From contig NZ_QOKV01000001.1 in assembly GCF_008365405.1 (NCBI RefSeq), positions 567,333-631,332 on the forward strand: a stretch of 64,000 bases of DNA, written 5' to 3'. The translations under genes and the position numbers were made by a program. The notes beneath the pieces are model-generated. The model ran no database searches, was not told the origin of the DNA, and saw only the letters and a program-made list of their open reading frames with translations. This DNA is from Azospirillum brasilense. Its GTDB lineage: Bacteria > Pseudomonadota > Alphaproteobacteria > Azospirillales > Azospirillaceae. This document shows, one piece after another, positions 17,636-26,022 of this stretch; the first letter of the stretch is position 1, and each line of letters starts with the position of its first letter.

Positions 17636-18340
17636 ATGGCGAACCACGTCGCGAGTTCCTTGCGCCGTCCGGCAAGCAGCCCCGCGCCGCTTGACCCCGT
17701 CGCCCTCAAGCCGGTGATGGGAAGCCGCCGTGCGGACGAGGACGAGTTGAACGTTGCGGTCGAAGCCGAGGATGGCGTCGAAGCCGACGATCCGCCCGCC
17801 GAGGGCGCGGCGGAAGCGCCCCAGGCACCCTTGGCGCCCCCCGATCCGGCGATCATCGCGCAGATCGAGGCGGAGATTCCCCGCCTGCGCCGTTTCGCCC
17901 GCGCCATGGTGCGGGACGCCACGCTGGCCGACGACCTTGTCCAGGAATGTCTGGAGCGTGCCTTGTCGCGCCTGCATCTGTGGCGGCCCGGCAGCAACTT
18001 GCGCGCCTGGCTCTTCACCATCCTGCGCAACCTGCACATCAACGGCATCCGCCGCCGGCAGGCGGTCGTGGACATCGACGGGGAAGGGCAGGCGGCGATC
18101 GGCGCCGCCCATGGCGGCCAGTTCGTCCGGCTGGAACTGCGCGACCTGAAGCGCGCGCTCGGCCTGCTGCCGACCGAACAGCGGGAGGTGGTCCTGCTGA
18201 TCGGGCTGGAGGGTATCTCCTACGGCGAGGCCGCCGACATTCTCGGCATCTCCATCGGCACCGTGAAGTCGCGCCTGTCGCGCGGCCGTCGTGCCCTGAG
18301 GCAGCTCATGGAAGGGCACAGCCCGACCGACGACGATTGA
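17636..18340 (+). CDS. ECF-family RNA polymerase sigma factor
   Basis: The 234-residue protein has sigma region 2 from about residue 75 (FARAMVRDATLADDLVQECLERAL, shown in part) and region 4 from about 160 with EQREVVLLIGLEGISY and the GTVKSRLSRGR recognition helix. A Pro/Ala-rich acidic leader of about 70 residues precedes region 2, longer than in typical ECF factors. No anti-sigma or response regulator gene is adjacent, so its control is not visible here. The ATG at 17636 has a GGGAGG site 13 bases upstream; ATG 17591 is an alternative. Confidence 0.9.
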   Translation: MANHVASSLRRPASSPAPLDPVALKPVMGSRRADEDELNVAVEAEDGVEADDPPAEGAAEAPQAPLAPPDPAIIAQIEAEIPRLRRFARAMVRDATLADDLVQECLERALSRLHLWRPGSNLRAWLFTILRNLHINGIRRRQAVVDIDGEGQAAIGAAHGGQFVRLELRDLKRALGLLPTEQREVVLLIGLEGISYGEAADILGISIGTVKSRLSRGRRALRQLMEGHSPTDDD

Positions 18341-18400
18341 TCCGTCCTCGTTCCATAGCCGCTTATGTCCTTAGCCGCTCGTGCCGGACGCAGAGAGAAA

Positions 18401-18430
18401 CCGGCAACGCTCCGAATGGGGCGTTGCCGG
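18401..18430 (+). terminator. Hairpin after the ECF sigma gene
   Basis: Ten perfect pairs (CCGGCAACGC 18401-18410 with GCGTTGCCGG 18421-18430) extend inward around GAAT. There is no clear T-run. It is placed 60 bases after the sigma-factor stop. Confidence 0.5.
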
Positions 18431-18525
18431 TCAGGTGCGAGGCTAACATCGAGAGGCTTTGGGGGTAATCGCGAGCCCGACCCTCCGAAACGTGAAGGCC
18501 GGACTCGGGCGCGCTGCGGGAAACG

Positions 18526-18549
18526 CCCGCCCGGACGGTTCCGGGCGGG
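18526..18549 (-). terminator. Terminator of the DUF1328 gene
   Basis: A perfect 10-bp GC stem (CCCGCCCGGA with TCCGGGCGGG, four-base loop) is followed on the minus strand by CGTTTCC. It lies 9 bases past the stop of the small membrane-protein gene. Confidence 0.75.
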
Positions 18550-18557
18550 TGCTGGGT

Positions 18558-18722
18558 CTAGCGGCGCCTGACCAGGCCCAGAATCAAACTCGCCGCGAAC
18601 AAGATAAGGAAGAGGAAGAACAGGATTTGCGCAATGCCCGAAGAGGCCGACGCAATTCCGCCGAAACCGAGTGCGCCGGCGATCAGCGCGACTACGAAGA
18701 AAACGAGTGCCCAATAGAGCAT
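18558..18722 (-). CDS. DUF1328 (YtjA-like) small membrane protein
   Basis: A 54-residue hydrophobic protein ([20 protein letters not shown] start, VRRR end) with two membrane helices separated by a Gly/Ser turn matches the DUF1328/YtjA family. Members are small inner-membrane proteins often induced by general stress in alphaproteobacteria. The start is supported by a GAGGGAGG ribosome site six bases upstream. A terminator follows, and an EcfG-like promoter lies about 100 bases upstream. Molecular role unknown. Confidence 0.88.
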   Translation of the reverse strand: MLYWALVFFVVALIAGALGFGGIASASSGIAQILFFLFLILFAASLILGLVRRR

Positions 18723-19052
18723 CCTAACCTCCCTCGCTCGGTCCGAAGCGCGTTACGGCTCGTCCGGCGCGCAGTCTGTTGAACGTCATACTCTGTGAAG
18801 AGCGTGTCAGTATTGTGCAGAACACCGCGCCGATCTGAAAGGTTCCCGGACCCCATTCCAGCAAAGAGCTTTTTTTGGGTAGGGTCGGTTCCAAAAGGGG
18901 GAGGCGCATCCCGATAACGCTGGCTTGACCGCAACAACGGCCGACGAGCGCTGTTGTCGAGTTCGCCAGCCTGCTTGGTTCCGGCCGGGCGGGTGAAAAG
19001 GCGCAGCGCCGCTCCGCCGGTGCGAGACGCCGTATCGAGAGAAGAGGATGCC
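18723..19052. other. Intergenic region with divergent promoters
   Basis: This 330-bp gap separates the DUF1328 gene (minus) from the periplasmic repeat protein (plus). It holds the EcfG-like promoter on the minus strand (18821-18846) and a run of seven T after GAGC near 18870. No further gene is seen. Confidence 0.6.
18821..18846 (-). promoter_or_regulatory. EcfG-type general stress promoter (candidate)
   Basis: Read on the minus strand, GGAAC is followed by 17 bases and TGTT. The known alphaproteobacterial EcfG consensus is GGAAC, 16-17 bases, CGTT, so only one position differs. It points at the DUF1328 gene, a typical member of that regulon. Confidence 0.5.
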
Positions 19053-19706
19053 ATGAACGCCAAACTGTCCCTCGCCGTTCTCGCCGCAACCCTGGCCGCC
19101 GCTCCCGTCGCGATGGCCCAGACCTATCAGAACAACGCGCCGCAGGTCCCTTACGAGCGCTCCAGCCCGTCGGGCCTGCCGACCACCAGCCCGCAGGTCG
19201 AAAGCCTGCCCGGCGAGAGGGCCGACCCCTGGAGCAATCAGACCCAGAACCGGATGCCCGACGGCCGCATGCCCGACCGCGTGACCAGCGGCAGCGCCGA
19301 ATCCACCGTCGGGTCCGGCGCCGCGGGCACCTACGGCAGCACCGGCACCTATGCGACGCCCGGCACCTACGGTTCGACCGGGACCATGAACAACAGCGTG
19401 CCGAACAGCGGCGCGATGGGGACCACCGGGTCGGCCACCGGCACCATGCCCAACACCATGCAGGGCAACCGGCAGGTCATCATGAATGTCGATCCGAACA
19501 CCGCCCAGCGCGCCGAGCGCGGCCAGAACCGCAAGGAGCTGATGCAGACCTCTCTGCTGAACTACTTCAGCGCCGCCGGCTTCACCTCGGTCCGCGACTT
19601 CCGCAAGCAGGGTGAGAACTACGTGGCGGAGGCCCAGTCGGCCAACGGCACCTGGAGCACCGTGCTTCTCGACGCCAAGACCGGGACGATCTCCGAAATC
19701 CGCTGA
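19053..19706 (+). CDS. Exported protein with Gly/Thr repeats
   Basis: The 217-residue protein has a clear signal peptide (MNAKLSLAVLAATLAAAPVAMA, about 22 residues, cut after AMA). A low-complexity stretch follows at about residues 85-145 with short Gly-Thr-Tyr repeats (GTYGST, GTYATP, GTYGST). The C-terminal 60 residues (SLLNYFSAAGFTSVRDF...TGTISEI) form a small alpha/beta module resembling PepSY-type domains. It is periplasmic or surface-linked; no function can be assigned. The ATG at 19053 begins the signal peptide; the frame is open further upstream but not protein-like. Confidence 0.78.
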   Translation: MNAKLSLAVLAATLAAAPVAMAQTYQNNAPQVPYERSSPSGLPTTSPQVESLPGERADPWSNQTQNRMPDGRMPDRVTSGSAESTVGSGAAGTYGSTGTYATPGTYGSTGTMNNSVPNSGAMGTTGSATGTMPNTMQGNRQVIMNVDPNTAQRAERGQNRKELMQTSLLNYFSAAGFTSVRDFRKQGENYVAEAQSANGTWSTVLLDAKTGTISEIR

Positions 19707-19724
19707 TTCCAGGTCCGCCGCAGC

Positions 19725-21800
19725 TCAGTCCATCAGCCGCGGCCATGATCCGGTCAGGCGGCCGTAACCCGCCGCGACCAACGCGTCATACAGGGGCAAT
19801 GGCTGGCGCAGCCGTTGCCCCGCGTCGCGTCCGAGGGTGCGCACCGCGGCCGCCAACCGCCCGTCCGGCGGCCAGGAGCCTCCGGGACTGAAGGGTATGC
19901 TCAGCGCGATGCCCTGCTCCAACCGCCCGCCGTAGCGGCTCTGCGCGCCCTCCGGCCCCTCTGTCCAGGTGACATGGCCGGACAGACGGAGGCCGCCGTC
20001 GAAAGCGCGCATCAGTTCGACCGTGCCGCCCCAATCCCCGCCGAGATAGCGACCCAGCCGCAGCACGCCCGTCGTCGCGGCCCCCGGCGTTTCCCAATAG
20101 AGGCTGACGTGGCCGGTGTTCCGTCCGCTTTCCGGGGCAAGGCGCAACGCGTCGTCGGGCGGGCGCTTCCAGACGCGGTTGAGGTCGAGCCCGAGCGCCC
20201 AGCGCGCCGTCAGGGGGCGGTACAGCGCCTCGCCTCCCACACCGCCGAACATCTCCTCGAAATGGCCGACGGACAGGCGCGTGTTCCAGCCCTCGGAGGG
20301 GGCGGCCAGCCACGCCGCGTACAGCCGCTCGACCGCGGCGAGGCGGTCGGCGTAGCGCGGCAGGTCGCTGCGCACCGGCTCCGCCGCCGGGATGGCGTTG
20401 GTGTCGAGGAGGTGGAGGTTGTGGCTGATGTTCACCCGCAGTCCGCCGCTCAGAACCAGACCGCGCAGCGGTTCCACGGTCAGCACGGTATCGCCGTAGG
20501 TCCGCTGCACCAGCGGAGCGCTCTGCTCGAACAGGCTGGCTTCCGCGCTCGGGGTGACGGTCAGGGCGAGCCGCGACGCCCAGTCGGGCGGAGGGCCGGC
20601 GGAGCGGTCGATGCGGGCCGTCCGCCAGATTTCGTCAGGACTGCCGCGCTTACTGGCCGCCTGTTCAACAGCGCGGCGCGACAGGGTGACGGCCGTGCCG
20701 TCCAGCCCGGCGCCGCCGGTGACGACGGTCAGCCATTCGACCTCCGGCGGCGCGCCGTCGGCCAGCAGACGGGTGGCGCGACCCACCTCCTGCGCCAGCG
20801 GGGCGGTGCCGGTTCCCGCCGGGTCCAGCCACAGGGCGGCGCGGTCGCCGTCGATCAAGGCGGAGCGGGCGGGCAGCCGGTGAAGCCGGGCCAGGGCCGT
20901 GATGTCCGGGGCGGGCAGGGCGGCATCCGGCGAGGCGGGACGGGCGCCGACCGCGGGCGGTGGCGTGGGTGGGGTGGTCTCCACGTCCTGCTGTGGGTCG
21001 AAGCGCGCGGCGAGACGCAGCATGGCGCGCGATCCCTGCTCGACCCCGGCCCCGACCTCCAGCCAGCGCCAGGGCCGATAGGCCAGACCGGCGTTCAGCG
21101 GCAGGCCGGGCTGGAAGTTCGGGTCGTCCTGCTGCTGGGCGCGGAAGCTGTCGGCGCTGTACTCCAGCTTGATGCTGAGCCCCTCCAGCGGCGTGTGCCA
21201 TTCGACACCACCGAACAGGGCCACGCGCTCCCCGGTGAACCACGCCTCCGGCCCGCGGGAGGACGCCTTCGCCGGGTCGCGGTCGCGCTTGAAACGCCCG
21301 CCGAGGAAGCGCAGAGGGTTGCGGACATGCCCATAGTCGCCGAGCCCGCCCCAGCCGATGCCCAGGCTGAGATCGACGTTCCACCAGCGGCGCGAAGCGA
21401 CCAGATACTCCCCCGCGAAACGGCCCTTGCCCGGCAGGTCCAGCCCGCTGCCGGTGACGTCCCGCCCGCCGACGGCCAGCGCCGGCCACCATGGCCCTTC
21501 GCGCAGCAGGCGCAGCTTGGCGTCCACCCCCGGTTCGCTGAGGCCGTGCCAGCTTGGATAGGTGCTGTCGCGAAACGTGACCTCAAGGCCGGGGAGAAGC
21601 TGCGCTCCGGTGAAGATATGACGGTGCAGACCACCGAGAGCGGTCAATCCGGCGGTGACGGCACCGTCCGGCATGCCGCGCGCTGTCGGCGTTTGAAGCA
21701 GCCCGACGGCTCCCCAGTCGGACAGGGACGCCTCAAGCCCCTCCGCCCGAGCGGGCAGGGTGGCAACGGACAGCGCCAGGACGAGGAGAACACGATTCAC
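19725..21800 (-). CDS. YjbH-domain outer-membrane protein
   Basis: The 691-residue protein has a signal peptide (MNRVLLVLALSVATLPARA) followed by GLLQTPTARGMPDG and a long series of amphipathic strands with many aromatic residues, as in the YjbH family of outer-membrane beta-barrels linked to exopolysaccharide production in gammaproteobacteria. Full-length homologues have a similar size. The usual partner genes (yjbE, yjbF, yjbG) are not next to it. It is convergent with the repeat protein gene, only 18 bases away. Its role in polysaccharide export here is inferred from the family. Confidence 0.85.
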   Translation of the reverse strand: MNRVLLVLALSVATLPARAEGLEASLSDWGAVGLLQTPTARGMPDGAVTAGLTALGGLHRHIFTGAQLLPGLEVTFRDSTYPSWHGLSEPGVDAKLRLLREGPWWPALAVGGRDVTGSGLDLPGKGRFAGEYLVASRRWWNVDLSLGIGWGGLGDYGHVRNPLRFLGGRFKRDRDPAKASSRGPEAWFTGERVALFGGVEWHTPLEGLSIKLEYSADSFRAQQQDDPNFQPGLPLNAGLAYRPWRWLEVGAGVEQGSRAMLRLAARFDPQQDVETTPPTPPPAVGARPASPDAALPAPDITALARLHRLPARSALIDGDRAALWLDPAGTGTAPLAQEVGRATRLLADGAPPEVEWLTVVTGGAGLDGTAVTLSRRAVEQAASKRGSPDEIWRTARIDRSAGPPPDWASRLALTVTPSAEASLFEQSAPLVQRTYGDTVLTVEPLRGLVLSGGLRVNISHNLHLLDTNAIPAAEPVRSDLPRYADRLAAVERLYAAWLAAPSEGWNTRLSVGHFEEMFGGVGGEALYRPLTARWALGLDLNRVWKRPPDDALRLAPESGRNTGHVSLYWETPGAATTGVLRLGRYLGGDWGGTVELMRAFDGGLRLSGHVTWTEGPEGAQSRYGGRLEQGIALSIPFSPGGSWPPDGRLAAAVRTLGRDAGQRLRQPLPLYDALVAAGYGRLTGSWPRLMD

Positions 21801-21870
21801 GCCATGGTGGAACTTGTCGGGAGGACTTCCCGATCCATGGCATTTTCATGCGTATGAATGCAACCAGAAA

Positions 21871-22008
21871 CCCTCTCCCGCCTCGGGAGAGGGTGGCCCG
21901 AAGGGCCGGGTGAGGGTCCTGCGAGGACTCAGGCGCTGCTTCTTGACGGCACCCTCACCCTCCCACCGCTTCGCGGCGGGCCCCTCCCTCTCCCGGGGCG
22001 GGAGAGGG
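21871..22008. repeat. GC-rich palindromic intergenic element (copy 2)
   Basis: Outer hairpins CCCTCTCCCGCCTCGGGAGAGGG-like and its partner near 22008 bracket inner hairpins (GGCCCGAAGGGCC; CCGCTTCGCGG). About 138 bp, between the ACT-domain gene stop and the YjbH gene start. It overlaps nothing coding. Confidence 0.85.
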
Positions 22009-22009
22009 A

Positions 22010-22534
22010 TCAAAGCGGTTCGGCGGTGCAGGTCAGGCCCATCGTCTCCGCGGTGTTGGCGATCGCGGACAGGCAGGTGCCGGCGCGCTCCGGCGGGATC
22101 GAGACGGCGAAGCGGATGGTGTAACGCCCGCCCTCCCGCTCCGGCAGGGTCTGGGCGTCCAGCCGGACGATGTTCGCCTCGAACTGGGTGAAGATCTCCG
22201 ACAGGCGGGCGATCAGGCCGGGCTGGTCGCCGCCCGACACCTCCACGCGGTGGGTGATGCGGGCGAGCGGGCCAGGGTTGGGATCGAAGTCGAAGGGCGT
22301 GACCTTGATCTGAGCGCCGGCCAGTTCGGGCAGGCTGGCCAGCCCCTCCTGCACCTCCCCGACGGGGACGCCGTCGGGCAGTTCGCAGACCGCCGAGAAC
22401 TCCGCCCCGGACCCCATCACCGCGAAGGTCGCGTCGCGCAGGTTGGCGCCCAGCCCGAACAGATGGCCGGTGACCGCCGAGACGAGACCGACGCGGTCGG
22501 GGCAGAAGGTCGAAACCAGGGCGAGGGACGACAC
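22010..22534 (-). CDS. Two-ACT-domain regulator (GcvR-like)
   Basis: The 174-residue protein consists of two ACT domains: residues about 5-75 (STFCPDRVGLVSAVTGHL) and about 90-170 (GGDQPGLIARLSEIFTQF). This matches the GcvR/formyltetrahydrofolate-deformylase-like ACT family that binds small ligands such as glycine. GcvR represses glycine cleavage genes in E. coli by acting on GcvA; whether this protein does so here is unknown, and the gcv operon in this window has its own riboswitch. It follows tldD by 40 bases on the same strand and is probably co-transcribed. Confidence 0.82.
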   Translation of the reverse strand: MSSLALVSTFCPDRVGLVSAVTGHLFGLGANLRDATFAVMGSGAEFSAVCELPDGVPVGEVQEGLASLPELAGAQIKVTPFDFDPNPGPLARITHRVEVSGGDQPGLIARLSEIFTQFEANIVRLDAQTLPEREGGRYTIRFAVSIPPERAGTCLSAIANTAETMGLTCTAEPL

Positions 22535-22574
22535 GGGCGGAACCTCCGATGGGGAAAGGGAAGCGGTGGGGCGA

Positions 22575-24008
22575 TCAGGCCGCCGTGCCGCCCACGGTCA
22601 GGCCGTCCAGGCGCAGGGTCGGCTGGCCGACGCCCACGGGAACGCCCTGGCCGTCCTTGCCGCAGGTGCCGACGCCGGGGTCCAGCTTGGTGTCGTTGCC
22701 GATCATCGACACGCGGGTCAGGCTGTCCGGGCCGTTGCCGATCAGGGTGGCGCCCTTCACCGCCGGGCCGAGCTTGCCGTCCTCGATCAGATAGGCCTCG
22801 TTGGCGGAGAAGACGAACTTGCCGCTGGTGATGTCCACCTGCCCGCCGCCGAAGTTCTTGGCGTAGAGGCCCTTCTTGACCGACTTGATGATCTCCTCCG
22901 GCTCATAGGCGCCGGGGCGCATCACGGTGTTGGTCATGCGCGGCATGGGGTGGCAGGCGAAGCTCTGGCGGCGCCCGTTGCCGGTCGGGCGCATCCCCAT
23001 CAGCCGGGCGTTCATGCGGTCCTGCATGTAGCCGACCAGGATACCGTCCTCGATCAGCGTCGTGCACTGGCCGGGGGTGCCCTCGTCGTCCACGGTGATC
23101 GAGCCGCGGCTGTTCTCGATGGTGCCGTCGTCCACGATGGTCACGCCGGGCGCGGCGATGCGCTGGCCCATCAGCCCGGCGAAGGCCGAGGTTTTCTTGC
23201 GGTTGAAGTCGCCCTCCAGCCCGTGACCGATGGCCTCGTGCAGCAGGATGCCCGGCCAGCCGTTGCCGAGAACGACGGTCATCTCGCCCGCCGGGGCGGG
23301 AACGGAGGACAGGTTGACGAGCGCCGAGCGCAGCGCCTCGTCGACGAAGGCCCGCCACGTCTCCGGCTGCATGTAGTGTTCGTAGGTGACGCGACCGCCG
23401 CCGCCGTGGCCGCCCGTTTCCATGCGGTCGCCCTCGGCCACCACGACGGAGACGTTCAGCCGGACCAGCGGGCGCAGGTCGGCGACCCGCACCCCGTCGG
23501 CGCGGATGATCTGCACCGCCTGCCACTCGCCGCTGATCGAGCAGGAAACCTGCCGCACCCGCGGGTCCTTGGCCCGGGCGTAGGCGTCGATCTCCGCCAG
23601 CAGCTTCACCTTGGCCTCGAAGGGGACCAGGGGCAGGGGGTTGTCCGGGATGTAGAGCGCGCGGTTGGTGCCGGCGGGCGGCTCGGCGAAGGTGCCGGCG
23701 TGCCCGGCCTGGACGGCGCGCACCGTCGCGGCGGCGCGGCGGATGGCGTCCTCCGACAGGCTGGAGGCGTGGGCGAAGCCGGTCGCCTCGTCGGCGATGG
23801 CGCGCAGGCCGAAGCCCTGGGTGGTGTCGAAGCTGGCCGCCTTCAGCTTGCCGTCGTCCCAGCCCAGCGATTCGCTCTGCGCATATTCCAGATACAGTTC
23901 GCCGTCGTCCGCCCCCCGCAATGCGTCGGCCACCACCCCCTCGACACGGGAACGGTCCAGGCCGGCGCGGTTGAAGAACAGATCGTCGGTGACGGCAAGC
24001 GCGCTCAT
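22575..24008 (-). CDS. tldD: Metalloprotease TldD
   Basis: TldD pairs with TldE/PmbA to form a zinc protease that degrades unfolded peptides and matures some ribosomally made peptides. The 477-residue protein has the metal-binding HEAIGHGLEGD motif around residue 257 and the family C-terminal Gly-rich core. The partner gene is not in the window. The ATG at 24008 precedes a family-like start (LAVTDDLFFNRAGLD). tldD next to the cox cluster is common in alphaproteobacteria. Confidence 0.95.
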   Translation of the reverse strand: MSALAVTDDLFFNRAGLDRSRVEGVVADALRGADDGELYLEYAQSESLGWDDGKLKAASFDTTQGFGLRAIADEATGFAHASSLSEDAIRRAAATVRAVQAGHAGTFAEPPAGTNRALYIPDNPLPLVPFEAKVKLLAEIDAYARAKDPRVRQVSCSISGEWQAVQIIRADGVRVADLRPLVRLNVSVVVAEGDRMETGGHGGGGRVTYEHYMQPETWRAFVDEALRSALVNLSSVPAPAGEMTVVLGNGWPGILLHEAIGHGLEGDFNRKKTSAFAGLMGQRIAAPGVTIVDDGTIENSRGSITVDDEGTPGQCTTLIEDGILVGYMQDRMNARLMGMRPTGNGRRQSFACHPMPRMTNTVMRPGAYEPEEIIKSVKKGLYAKNFGGGQVDITSGKFVFSANEAYLIEDGKLGPAVKGATLIGNGPDSLTRVSMIGNDTKLDPGVGTCGKDGQGVPVGVGQPTLRLDGLTVGGTAA

Positions 24009-24168
24009 GGGGACTCCGGGGTATCGGTCTATCGTAGGACAACGATGCGGCACCGGCGCTCTCGCACCCGCACCCGCGATGTGGTCTAAGATCAGACATA
24101 TAGTGTGGCGACGGGCGGCCCATCCGGCAAGGCTCGTCGTCTCTGGGCGGAAGGGGCTTGGAAGGGGA

Positions 24169-25539
24169 ATGGCCGCGATGACCGACGACGCGCTGGCGAT
24201 GGGCCGCACCGGCAACGGAGACGCCGGCCGCTCCCTGGCCCACCCCCTGAAGAACCACGCCCTGCGCGTGACGCTGACCAACGAGGTGCACACCCGCCCG
24301 CCGGAGGTGCTGTCCACCCCGGTGCGCGCCACCATGCTGGCGATGCTGTCGGGGGAGGGCGCGTCGGAGGCCGACCGGCTGCATCTGGAGAAGCTGTGCG
24401 ACTGGGCCGGCGTGCCGCGCCCGCCCGCCGGGGCCACCCATTACAGCGGCTCCTTCGGCAGCTTCCGCCTGAAGTGGGAGCGGCACACCGAATTCTCCAC
24501 CTGGACCGTCTTCCGTCCCAGCGCCGCGTCCCCGGCGGGCGTGCTGGTCGATCCCTTCCTGGAGCCGGCGCTGAACGCGGTGCCCAAGGAATGGCTGGCC
24601 GGACTGCCGGGCGAACTGATGGTCGGCGTCCATGTCGCCGTCCTCTACGCCGAATCGCCGGAGCCCTCGGCCAACATGCTGGCGGCGATGTTCGGCTCGC
24701 CGAGCTACATCGGCACGCGCATCTCCGGGCGGGCGGCGACGGCCTGGACCGACTTCCGCATCCATGGCGACGGCTTCTCGCGCATCCTGATCGCCGACCA
24801 CGCGATGACCGCCAACCAGGCGGGCCGCGTCGTGCAGCGCCTGCTGGAGATCGAGACCTACCGGGTGATGGCGCTGCTGGCCCTGCCGGTGGCGCGCGGC
24901 GTGCTGCCGCGCATCGGCCCGATCGAGGCCGATCTGGCCGACCTGACCACCCGCATCGCCACCCTGCGCGGCCTGGACGACGAGCGGGAGCTGCTCGACC
25001 GGCTGACCCTGCTGGCCGCCCAGACCGAGCAGATCGCGGCGGAGACCGCCTACCGCTTCGGCGCGGCGCGGGCCTACTACAACCTCGTGGAAAAGCGGAT
25101 CGTCGAACTGCGCGAGATCCGCATCGAGGGGCTGCCCACGGTGGGCGAGTTCATGGACCGCCGCCTCGCCCCGGCGATCCGCACCTGCGAGGCGGTGGAA
25201 TCGCGCCTGCAAGCGCTGTCCCAGCGCGTGGCCCGCGCCAGCGACCTGCTGCGCACCCGGGTGGAGATCGCCGTGGAGGGGCAGAACGCCGAGCTTCTCC
25301 TCTCCATGGACAAGCGGGCGCAGCTCCAGCTCCGCCTGCAGGAGACGGTGGAGGGGCTGTCGGTGGTGGCGATCAGCTACTACCTCGTCGGCATCGTCGG
25401 TTACGCCGCCAAGGGGCTGAAGGGACTCGGCATGAAGGTCGATCCCGACCTGCTCGTCGGGCTGATGATTCCCATCGTCATCGCCTTCGTCTGGTCCGGC
25501 GTGCGCCGAATCCGCAAGGTCATCACCAGCGGGCACTGA
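24169..25539 (+). CDS. DUF3422 family membrane protein
   Basis: The 456-residue protein opens with HPLKNHALRVTLTNEVHTRPPE, characteristic of DUF3422 (key residues NEVHxRPPE). A long helical middle region has coiled-coil features (about residues 260-400). One membrane helix lies near 403-420 and another at about 430-450, with a basic C-terminus (RRIRKVITSGH). Function unknown. It is divergent from tldD. The ATG at 24169 follows GGAAGGGG; the upstream frame is open but shadows tldD. Confidence 0.88.
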   Translation: MAAMTDDALAMGRTGNGDAGRSLAHPLKNHALRVTLTNEVHTRPPEVLSTPVRATMLAMLSGEGASEADRLHLEKLCDWAGVPRPPAGATHYSGSFGSFRLKWERHTEFSTWTVFRPSAASPAGVLVDPFLEPALNAVPKEWLAGLPGELMVGVHVAVLYAESPEPSANMLAAMFGSPSYIGTRISGRAATAWTDFRIHGDGFSRILIADHAMTANQAGRVVQRLLEIETYRVMALLALPVARGVLPRIGPIEADLADLTTRIATLRGLDDERELLDRLTLLAAQTEQIAAETAYRFGAARAYYNLVEKRIVELREIRIEGLPTVGEFMDRRLAPAIRTCEAVESRLQALSQRVARASDLLRTRVEIAVEGQNAELLLSMDKRAQLQLRLQETVEGLSVVAISYYLVGIVGYAAKGLKGLGMKVDPDLLVGLMIPIVIAFVWSGVRRIRKVITSGH

Positions 25540-26022
25540 CGGCCCCGGAGCTTTTCCGTTCTAACACGGTGGAGGGATACCGCAGCGCGGACAGCGGCCG
25601 GACGGCGCCGCCCGCGGAAGGTCCCTTGCGTCCCGCGACCCAGGCGTGCAAGCCTAAAAACTTGATTTTCCGAGACAATTCGCTGTACCATCAAACTGCG
25701 ACAGCTTGTCGCAGTGCGAAGCCGATACGGAAACTCAACTTCTGTTCTGATGCGGGCTTGAAATCGGCATTGCGCCTATGTCCTTCGTGTAGGGACGCCT
25801 GACTTGTACCCAAGCGCAGTGCAGGGTTAAGCTCGCGCTGCGGGGACCGCGCCACCCACAAACGGCACGATCCCTGCATAGACCGGCACCGTCGCAACGC
25901 CCGGACGCGCAACCGCCCGACAGGGGTGGAACGCACCAGGGAAACAGGGGCGAAGGCGGGTCCGGCGGGAAGGGACGACCGCCGTCCACGACCGTGGGCG
26001 GCGGGTAACGAAGAGGGTGGGG
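25540..26022. other. Upstream region of the cytochrome oxidase operon
   Basis: This 483-bp gap carries no gene. It has an AT-richer core (25660-25740) with a perfect inverted repeat (25695-25715) and a weak promoter-like pair just before it (TTGATT, 16 bases, TGTACC). The coxB ribosome site (AGAGGGTGGGG) ends the region. Confidence 0.6.
25695..25715. promoter_or_regulatory. RegA/PrrA-like operator upstream of cox genes
   Basis: A perfect palindrome ACTGCGAC, five bases, GTCGCAGT contains the GCGNC...GNCGC half-sites known for the redox response regulators RegA/PrrA/ActR. It lies about 310 bases before coxB, where redox control of a terminal oxidase would be expected. Confidence 0.5.

Noticed and set aside
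22903..25536. An 877-codon open frame on the minus strand across tldD and the DUF3422 gene
   Set aside because: It is a shadow frame caused by high GC. The amino-acid composition is biased to Gly, Arg, His and Gln, and both real genes in other frames have clear family motifs.
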